Source: Planctomycetaceae bacterium (GTDB lineage: Bacteria; Planctomycetota; Planctomycetia; Pirellulales; Thermoguttaceae). Taken from it: DNA of 5,088 nucleotides. Shown in pieces: positions 1-4,333 of this stretch. Position numbers and translations under genes: made by a program. Below the pieces are notes generated by a model, which searched no databases, was not told where the DNA came from, and worked only from the letters and a program-made list of their open reading frames with translations. The first letter of the stretch is position 1. Each line of letters starts with the position of its first letter. Where the stretch lies: contig SUVI01000204.1 of the NCBI GenBank assembly GCA_015062085.1, positions 1-5,088 of the forward strand, written 5' to 3'.

Positions 1-180
1 CCAACCGTTCCCGGCCCCTCTTCGTCGAGCGTGAATTTTCCCGTTCCTCCGGTTCAGGATCCGGGCGCATCTGGCGTGAATTTCGCTTCGCCAACCGTTT
101 CCGGCCCCTCTTCGTCGAGCGTGAATTTTCCCGTTCCTCCGGTTCAGGATCCGGGTGCATCTGGCGTGAATTTCCCAACG
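1..180 (+). repeat. 90-bp tandem repeat inside the membrane-protein gene
   Basis: Bases 1-90 and 91-180 align without gaps and differ at only five positions (10/100, 66/156 and three among the last six bases). Each unit encodes 30 residues made of two 15-residue half-units that both begin Val-Asn-Phe: one continues PVPPVQDPGASG, the other ASPTVSGPSSSS. A diverged further block (VNFPTARLPLPPSPP) follows. The array is cut by the left edge, so the copy number is unknown. The unit length is a multiple of three, so gain or loss of copies keeps the frame. The near-identity suggests recent duplication or homogenisation. Confidence 0.9.
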
Positions 181-1239
181 GCGAGGCTCCCTCTGCCTCC
201 GTCTCCGCCAAATTTTCCGAGTGCGTGTGGGGCTGTTTCCGTTCCGCCGGTTTCGCAGCAGCCTGTACTTCCTCCGATGCCTCCAGTACCTCCGATGCCT
301 CCAGTACCTCCGACGCCTCCGGTACCTCCAACGCCTCCAGTACCTCCGGTTGCGCCGTCTTCTGGTGTGTCTGGAACTCAGACATCGGGCAAAAAGTCTG
401 CTGGACGTACGAAGGTGCCAAAACTGTCGCGAAAGATGATTTTGGGCATCGCGCTCCCTGCGGCGGGGCTTTTGGGCTTGGCGATACTGATGATCGTGCC
501 GCAGGAAAAAAAGACGGATCCGTCCACTTCGGAGAATGCGCAGACTGTGGAAGATCATGAGGATCACTATGATTTTTCGATGGTCGTTGAAGGCCGTGGG
601 CCTGCAATTTCAGACACGTCTTTACCCGACGGAGCAGGCGGTCCTGCTGCGGTCCAGGCTCCTGCGTCATCTTCAACGCCCTCGGGCAGCCCGCCGACGG
701 TAATTCCTGCGGGAAAAAGTCCTGATTTTGCAGCGATCCTGGCTCATTTGAAGAAATGGGACTTTCAGACTGCCGGAAATCAGGTGAAGCAATGGAAAGC
801 GGTTTCGCTTTCAGACGCAGATCAGAAACGTCTTGTGCGAGTCAGTCTGGCGGTGCAGTATGCCGGGAATTACTATCGCGGAGTGCAGAGTGCGCTTAAA
901 CGCTACAGTCCCCCCAAGGAACTGTGCGACGGCGAGTGCATTCTCGTGGAAAACGGCGAGAAGCCGGTGATTCGGATCGCTGGCGAGAATCTCCGCTTTT
1001 CGTTTCAGCAGCCGAACCAGAAAGGGCATGATCTTTTTGATATCCTTTTCCGGCACAGATATGCGAAGGTCCTTGAAAAAGGCAAAATGGCGCCGGCTTT
1101 GGAATACGCAGCTTTTTTGCTAACGGCTCCGTCGGGAGATCGGGCAAGAGCGGCAGAGCTTTTGAAGCAGGTCCAGGAAAAGGGAGATGAGACGGAGCGG
1201 GAGCACGCGGCGTTTCTGAAGCTGGAGTTTGGAATTTAA
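1..1239 (+). CDS. Proline-rich repeat, single-pass membrane protein (5' partial)
   Basis: Not recognised as a named family. The frame is open from the first base, and the repeat is already under way there, so the gene starts upstream; a GTG at 31 lies inside the repeat and is unlikely to be the true start. About 412 codons are visible. Numbering from that GTG, residues 1-110 are low-complexity Pro/Ser/Val (15-residue blocks starting VNF, then PPM/PPV/PPT triplets). A Lys/Arg-rich stretch (about 121-135, including KLSRK) precedes one hydrophobic helix at about 137-156. Then come an acidic, Pro/Ser-rich linker (about 157-230) and a mostly helical tail (231-402) with one Cys pair (LCDGEC, 298-303). 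The positive-inside rule puts the repeat region in the cytoplasm and the tail outside the membrane. The missing N-terminus could hold a signalling domain such as a kinase or FHA, but that cannot be seen. The topology is fairly secure; the function is unknown. Confidence 0.8.
   Translation, partial: PTVPGPSSSSVNFPVPPVQDPGASGVNFASPTVSGPSSSSVNFPVPPVQDPGASGVNFPTARLPLPPSPPNFPSACGAVSVPPVSQQPVLPPMPPVPPMPPVPPTPPVPPTPPVPPVAPSSGVSGTQTSGKKSAGRTKVPKLSRKMILGIALPAAGLLGLAILMIVPQEKKTDPSTSENAQTVEDHEDHYDFSMVVEGRGPAISDTSLPDGAGGPAAVQAPASSSTPSGSPPTVIPAGKSPDFAAILAHLKKWDFQTAGNQVKQWKAVSLSDADQKRLVRVSLAVQYAGNYYRGVQSALKRYSPPKELCDGECILVENGEKPVIRIAGENLRFSFQQPNQKGHDLFDILFRHRYAKVLEKGKMAPALEYAAFLLTAPSGDRARAAELLKQVQEKGDETEREHAAFLKLEFGI
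271..351 (+). repeat. 9-bp repeats encoding Pro-Pro-X
   Basis: Nine consecutive 9-bp units of the form CCTCCNNNN encode PPM PPV PPM PPV PPT PPV PPT PPV PPV in the frame of the surrounding gene. The stretch probably forms an extended polyproline-II segment between the 30-residue repeats and the basic region before the membrane helix. Runs of Pro-Pro codons normally slow ribosomes and call for elongation factor P. Confidence 0.9.
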
Positions 1240-1252
1240 GAAAATTCGCACT

Positions 1253-1287
1253 CCCCCCCTTGACAAAAAAATGCAATGTGGTAAGAT
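1253..1287 (+). promoter_or_regulatory. Promoter of the leuA leader
   Basis: A perfect -35 box TTGACA (1260-1265) and a -10 box TAAGAT (1282-1287) are separated by 16 nt. TG lies one base before the -10 (1279-1280), giving an extended -10. Seven C residues (1253-1259) directly abut the -35 box. The predicted start of transcription is near 1294, two or three bases before the ATG of the leader reading frame. The promoter sits 20 bp after the stop of the preceding gene, so leuA is transcribed independently of it. Confidence 0.8.
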
Positions 1288-1296
1288 TAAAACACT

Positions 1297-1395
1297 ATGA
1301 AAAGATTTTTGATTGCCAAATTCGATAGCCTCCTCCTTACCAGGCCGCTCGGCGGCGGTTGGAATGGTCTTCGTATGGCTTCGTTCGGCGGATGA
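1297..1395 (+). CDS. Putative leuA leader peptide (32 aa)
   Basis: This short frame runs from ATG at 1297 to TGA at 1393. It starts MKRFLIAKFDSLLLTRPL; the three consecutive Leu codons CTC CTC CTT lie at 1330-1338, with further Leu codons at 1309, 1348 and 1369, making six of 32 residues Leu. There is no Shine-Dalgarno sequence; the ATG lies only 9 nt after the -10 box, so translation may be leaderless. The frame is followed by an intrinsic terminator and then leuA, the usual arrangement for a regulatory peptide whose ribosome senses charged tRNA-Leu. The peptide itself probably has no function after synthesis. The Leu cluster is modest compared with the enterobacterial leu leader, so the reading is likely but not proven. 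Confidence 0.65.
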   Translation: MKRFLIAKFDSLLLTRPLGGGWNGLRMASFGG

Positions 1396-1441
1396 TTTTA
1401 AGGTCCCGCTTTTACCGAATCGATACTAAACCGTGAAATCG
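1393..1441 (+). promoter_or_regulatory. Possible antiterminator of the leuA attenuator
   Basis: By hand pairing, 1393-1404 (TGATTTTAAGGT) can pair with 1430-1441 (ACCGTGAAATCG) at 11 of 12 positions, counting two G-U wobbles, with one A-G mismatch and a 25-nt loop. This uses the 5' arm of the terminator at 1428-1462, so the two structures exclude each other. The upstream arm begins at the leader stop codon, so a ribosome that finishes the leader would cover it. A competing upstream stem (1381-1388 with 1415-1423, eight pairs and one bulged T) interleaves with the antiterminator and could prevent it. No folding energies were computed. Confidence 0.5.
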
Positions 1442-1471
1442 CTAGCCGAGGTTTCACGGTTTTTTTGTTTT
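1428..1471 (+). terminator. Intrinsic terminator (attenuator) upstream of leuA
   Basis: A perfect 11-bp stem pairs 1428-1438 (AAACCGTGAAA) with 1452-1462 (TTTCACGGTTT) around a 13-nt loop. The stem runs directly into a T-rich tail (TTTTTTT at 1460-1466, then GTTTT). It lies after the leader promoter and 49 nt before the leuA start, so it can only act on leuA transcription, which argues for attenuation rather than for ending the gene upstream. Confidence 0.85.
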
Positions 1472-1508
1472 GAGAAAAGGTCCAATTTTTATTACTTTTA
1501 ATTCCACC

Positions 1509-1514
1509 AAGGAG
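1509..1514 (+). promoter_or_regulatory. leuA ribosome binding site
   Basis: AAGGAG lies 6 nt before ATG 1521. It decides the start: the frame is open further upstream to a TTG at 1470, but that codon lies in the terminator tail and has no such site. Confidence 0.9.
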
Positions 1515-1520
1515 AAAACC

Positions 1521-3041
1521 ATGTCTGACAGAAAAATCGTCATTTTCGACACGACGCTGCGCGACGGCGAGCAGTCCCCGGGAGCAAGCATGAACATTCC
1601 GGAAAAACTGGAAGTGGCGCAGATGCTCTCCGCGTTGGGAGTGGATGTGATCGAAGCCGGTTTCCCGGTCGTTTCTCCGGGAGATTTTGAGTCGGTCCAG
1701 AAAATTGCCGGAGTCGTAAAAGGGAGCAGTGTTTGCGCTCTGGCCCGGTGCAAGGATCGGGACATTGAGGCTGCGTGGGAAGCCATCAAAGGCGCGGAGC
1801 GTCCGAGGATCCACGTCTTCCTCGCCACCAGCCCCATTCATCGTGAGTACAAACTCCGCATGACGAAAGAGCAGGTCCTGGAAAACACGGCACACTTCGT
1901 GAAAAAGGCCGTTTCACTCTGCCCGGACATTGAATTTTCGGCGGAAGATGCGAGCCGGACCGAGATCGACTTTCTGTGTGAGGTCGTGGAAGTTGCGATC
2001 CGAGCCGGCGCCAAAACGGTGAACATTCCGGACACGGTCGGGTATGCGATCCCGAATCAGTTTGCCGAGTACATTCGCGCGCTGAAGACGAACGTTCCGA
2101 ACATTGAAGAGGCCGTCATTTCCGTGCACTGCCACAATGACTTGGGACTGGCGATGGCGAACTCCATGGCTGCGGTCGAAGCGGGAGCTGGGCAGGTGGA
2201 ATGCACCATTAACGGATTGGGTGAGCGTGCTGGGAACTGTGCGCTGGAAGAGGTCGTCATGGCTCTGAAAACGCGCCATGAGTACTTCAAGGCGTACACC
2301 GACGTCGTGACGCGCCGTTTGGTCCCTGCGAGCTGCCTGGTCTCTGGGATCACTGGTCTGGATGTGCCGCGGAACAAGGCGATCGTCGGACGGAATGCGT
2401 TTGCGCACGAATCCGGCATCCACCAGGATGGAATGCTGAAAAACAGCATGACGTACGAGATCATGAGGCCGGAAGACGTCGGTTTCCAGAAAACGGATCT
2501 GGTCCTGGGGAAACACAGCGGCCGTGCGGCGTTGAACGATAAGGTCACGACGCTGGGATACTCGCTGGATCAGGATCAGCTGAACAAACTGTTCGAGGAA
2601 TTCAAGGTCCTGACTGACCGTAAAAAGGAGATCTACGACGCTGACATTCGCGCGCTGGTCCAGCAGATCCTGCTGAAAGAGGTCACGAATGTGAGCTGGA
2701 CGCTGGAGTCCTACTCGAGCACTTCCGCGACGGGTAAGAAACCGACCACGAGCATCAAGCTGCGCCGCGGCGATTTCGTAGTCGAGACCCAGAGCGAGAT
2801 GACGACGGGAGACGGACCGGTCGACGGCATTTTCCTGGCGATCTGCAAGCTCACGGGACTGGAGCTGAAATGCAGAGAATACCGCGTGCACAGTGTCTCG
2901 GTCGGACATGACGCGCAGGGAAAAGTGGACGTCATGATAGAGTTCAACGGTCAGGAATTCCGCGGTCAGGCCACCTCGACCGACTGCATCGAAGCGAGCA
3001 TCATGGCGTTCCTGGATGCCGTGAACCGCATCGCTGCGTGA
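1521..3041 (+). CDS. leuA: 2-isopropylmalate synthase LeuA
   Basis: LeuA condenses acetyl-CoA with 2-oxoisovalerate to give 2-isopropylmalate and CoA, the first committed step of leucine synthesis, in the cytoplasm. The 506-residue product is close to the usual length of bacterial LeuA (just over 500). The HMGL-like TIM barrel opens with DTTLRDGEQSPG (10-21), carrying the catalytic Arg14 and metal ligand Asp15. The other metal ligands are visible as His203 and His205 in HCHNDLGLA and Asn239 in GLGERAGN. HESGIHQDG (296-304) and GKHSGRAAL (330-338) are typical of the linker subdomains. From about residue 385 the C-terminal allosteric domain follows, ending in the family-typical STDCIEASIMAFLDAVNRI (486-504); in characterised homologues it binds leucine for feedback inhibition. 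No key residue is missing. Expression is probably also controlled by the upstream attenuator. No leuB, leuC or leuD is adjacent, and the terminator after the gene suggests a single-gene unit. Confidence 0.97.
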   Translation: MSDRKIVIFDTTLRDGEQSPGASMNIPEKLEVAQMLSALGVDVIEAGFPVVSPGDFESVQKIAGVVKGSSVCALARCKDRDIEAAWEAIKGAERPRIHVFLATSPIHREYKLRMTKEQVLENTAHFVKKAVSLCPDIEFSAEDASRTEIDFLCEVVEVAIRAGAKTVNIPDTVGYAIPNQFAEYIRALKTNVPNIEEAVISVHCHNDLGLAMANSMAAVEAGAGQVECTINGLGERAGNCALEEVVMALKTRHEYFKAYTDVVTRRLVPASCLVSGITGLDVPRNKAIVGRNAFAHESGIHQDGMLKNSMTYEIMRPEDVGFQKTDLVLGKHSGRAALNDKVTTLGYSLDQDQLNKLFEEFKVLTDRKKEIYDADIRALVQQILLKEVTNVSWTLESYSSTSATGKKPTTSIKLRRGDFVVETQSEMTTGDGPVDGIFLAICKLTGLELKCREYRVHSVSVGHDAQGKVDVMIEFNGQEFRGQATSTDCIEASIMAFLDAVNRIAA

Positions 3042-3059
3042 CGAAAGTTTTTTAGCAGC

Positions 3060-3088
3060 CAGCCTCTCCATACGGGGAGGCTGATTTT
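3060..3088 (+). terminator. Terminator after leuA
   Basis: A 10-bp stem pairs 3060-3069 (CAGCCTCTCC) with 3074-3083 (GGGGAGGCTG), with one T-G wobble and the tetraloop ATAC. Only a short T run follows (ATTTT). It begins 19 bases after the leuA stop codon. The stem is strong and the U-tract weak, so termination is likely but may be incomplete. Confidence 0.75.
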
Positions 3089-3112
3089 GAATAGATCGAA
3101 ATATTTTAAAAT

Positions 3113-3148
3113 CCCCCCCCTTGAATCGTTTTGAAAATCTGCTAAAAT
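3113..3148 (+). promoter_or_regulatory. Promoter of the kinase gene
   Basis: Eight C residues (3113-3120) abut the -35 box TTGAAT (3121-3126). After 16 nt comes the -10 box TAAAAT (3143-3148), preceded by TG at 3140-3141 as an extended -10. Box identity, spacing and C-run match the leuA leader promoter. The predicted transcription start is near 3155, giving about 53 nt of leader before the kinase ATG. Confidence 0.7.
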
Positions 3149-3155
3149 TTATACT

Positions 3156-3194
3156 ATGTCTGAAATAAGTTCGTGGTTTTACTTTATTTGGTGA
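3156..3194 (+). CDS. Possible 12-codon upstream reading frame before the kinase
   Basis: ATG at 3156 lies 7 nt after the -10 box, so it would be at or next to the 5' end of the mRNA. It encodes MSEISSWFYFIW and stops at 3192-3194, 14 nt before the kinase start and just ahead of its ribosome binding site. The placement mirrors the leuA leader peptide, and four of the last six residues are aromatic (W, F, Y, F, then I and W). No terminator or clear competing hairpin follows, so a regulatory role is only a guess; it may simply be a chance frame. Confidence 0.25.
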   Translation: MSEISSWFYFIW

Positions 3195-3196
3195 GG

Positions 3197-3202
3197 TTGG
3201 AG
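3197..3202 (+). promoter_or_regulatory. Kinase ribosome binding site
   Basis: TTGGAG, with the core GGAG at 3199-3202, lies 6 nt before ATG 3209. The alternative in-frame GTG at 3173 has no purine-rich site before it, so 3209 is preferred. Confidence 0.65.
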
Positions 3203-3208
3203 TATCCT

Positions 3209-4195
3209 ATGACGCTGTTTGATTCGTTTTTCACAGACTGTGGAACTTTTTATAACAGGAATTTTGATTGGGAGCAGTTTAAGGACCTGGATAGCGGGAA
3301 CCTGTTCGGGGAATACAAGAATTACCGCCTGAAACAAAAACTTGGCAAGGGCTCGATGGGGCAAACGTGGCTGGCAGAGGAACTTGTAGACGGGAAACCG
3401 TCCCGGCAGGTCGTTTTAAAGATTTTGACGAAAGAAATGCGCAGAAATGTAAGCGTACTGAATGAAGTTGGGAGTGTGTTAGACCTCATACAAGATCTGA
3501 ATCACACGAACATTTGTCCGGCTATTGGCCGGTTCGTCGATCCAATGTTTGGCGAATTTTTTGTCTGGAAATACGCAAACGGCGGAACGCTTGAGAATTG
3601 GTTCAAAAATCAGCCGGGACACGAAAACGGTCTGCCGCTTGAGACGCTGCTTTCGGTTTTTACGCCGCTTGCTGCTGCGCTGGATTATTTGCACAGCAAC
3701 GGTATTATTCACCGTGACATCAAGCCGCAGAACATCATGTTCATGGGAAAAAATCCTGTTCTGATCGATTTTGGTATTGCGGCACAAATTTATTCGAAAG
3801 AAGAGAGTGCATGTTCGGAAAACACATGCGATACATTCGTAAATAGTTTAAGCTGTTCCACCTCTGGCACGCCGATGTACATGGCCCCGGAACAGATGGA
3901 GGGAGATGTGCAAGATGGACGCACCGACCAGTACGCGTTTGCTCTCTGTCTTTATGCTATGCTGACCGGTTCTTTGCCATTTTCGGGAAATATAGCGCGT
4001 ATCGCGGTTCAGAAATCAAAATTTTATCTGCAGATCACCGATTTTGAACCGCACATCAATAACGCATTTTCCCGCGCACTTTCCTACGAAGCAAAGGATC
4101 GTTTTGCGACTTGCATGGAGTTTGTGAAGGCATTGGCGGCGAAAGTGAGTCCTGATTCCATACGCAAGTGGCTGCAGGATAAAGATGCAGAATAA
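3209..4195 (+). CDS. Hanks-type serine/threonine protein kinase, soluble
   Basis: This cytoplasmic kinase transfers phosphate from ATP to Ser/Thr of unknown target proteins. The 328-residue product is essentially one catalytic domain (about 37-310). The glycine loop is GKGSMG (46-51), the ATP-anchoring Lys is Lys71 in VVLK, and Glu86 is its likely helix-C partner. The catalytic loop HRDIKPQN (168-175) has Asp170, Lys172 and Asn175; DFG is 187-189, APE 226-228, Asp240 the conserved subdomain IX Asp, and Arg299 the late-domain Arg. All residues needed for activity are present; Arg before Asp170 marks an RD kinase, normally controlled through its activation loop. That loop is rather long (42 residues from DFG to APE) and Ser/Thr-rich, with three Cys (202, 207, 216). 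The N-terminal 36 residues are rich in Phe and acidic residues. There is no membrane helix and no PASTA, TPR or other sensor domain. In the stretches I counted, the gene is more AT-rich than leuA. Substrates cannot be inferred from its neighbours. Confidence 0.95.
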   Translation: MTLFDSFFTDCGTFYNRNFDWEQFKDLDSGNLFGEYKNYRLKQKLGKGSMGQTWLAEELVDGKPSRQVVLKILTKEMRRNVSVLNEVGSVLDLIQDLNHTNICPAIGRFVDPMFGEFFVWKYANGGTLENWFKNQPGHENGLPLETLLSVFTPLAAALDYLHSNGIIHRDIKPQNIMFMGKNPVLIDFGIAAQIYSKEESACSENTCDTFVNSLSCSTSGTPMYMAPEQMEGDVQDGRTDQYAFALCLYAMLTGSLPFSGNIARIAVQKSKFYLQITDFEPHINNAFSRALSYEAKDRFATCMEFVKALAAKVSPDSIRKWLQDKDAE

Positions 4196-4228
4196 AGGTT
4201 GAAATCATCTATGCGGCTTGCTCGGCTG

Positions 4229-4275
4229 TGAGAGGGAAACAAATTGAAACGATTTTGGAATTCGTTTCCCTCTCA
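4229..4275. repeat. 12-bp inverted repeat between convergent genes
   Basis: TGAGAGGGAAAC (4229-4240) and GTTTCCCTCTCA (4264-4275) are perfect inverted copies around a 23-nt loop. The repeat lies in the 138-bp gap between the end of the kinase and the end of the lactonase gene, where a shared terminator is expected. No T-tract follows the stem on either strand, so it is not a standard intrinsic terminator. It could form the 3' end of either mRNA, act with Rho, or protect transcripts from exonucleases. Confidence 0.6.
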
Positions 4276-4333
4276 GACATTCTCTACAGAAACTTCTTGA
4301 TATTGTGCAGATAGTTGGGTACGCGAACTGCTT

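Noticed and set aside
1..180. CRISPR-like or transposon-derived repeat array
   Set aside because: The repeat units are contiguous, in frame and coding, with no spacers; no transposase, terminal inverted repeats or cas genes are present.
896..1276. Minus-strand open frames opposite the membrane-protein gene
   Set aside because: They overlap a gene with clear topology on the plus strand and show no domain or ribosome binding site.
1294..1471. T-box riboswitch ahead of leuA
   Set aside because: The leader is short and I could not find the long specifier stem or the conserved T-box motif; the Leu-rich small frame explains the terminator better.
1470..1520. TTG at 1470 as the start of leuA
   Set aside because: It lies in the terminator tail and lacks a ribosome site, while ATG 1521 has AAGGAG at ideal spacing and places DTTLRDGEQ at the usual distance from the N-terminus.
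1914..3071. A 385-codon open frame on the minus strand opposite leuA
   Set aside because: It lies antisense to a clear full-length leuA, its translation is Arg/Asp/Val-rich with no recognisable motif, and it has no ribosome site; it is a shadow of leuA codon bias.
3173..3208. GTG at 3173 as the kinase start
   Set aside because: There is no purine-rich sequence before it; ATG 3209 has GGAG 6 nt upstream.
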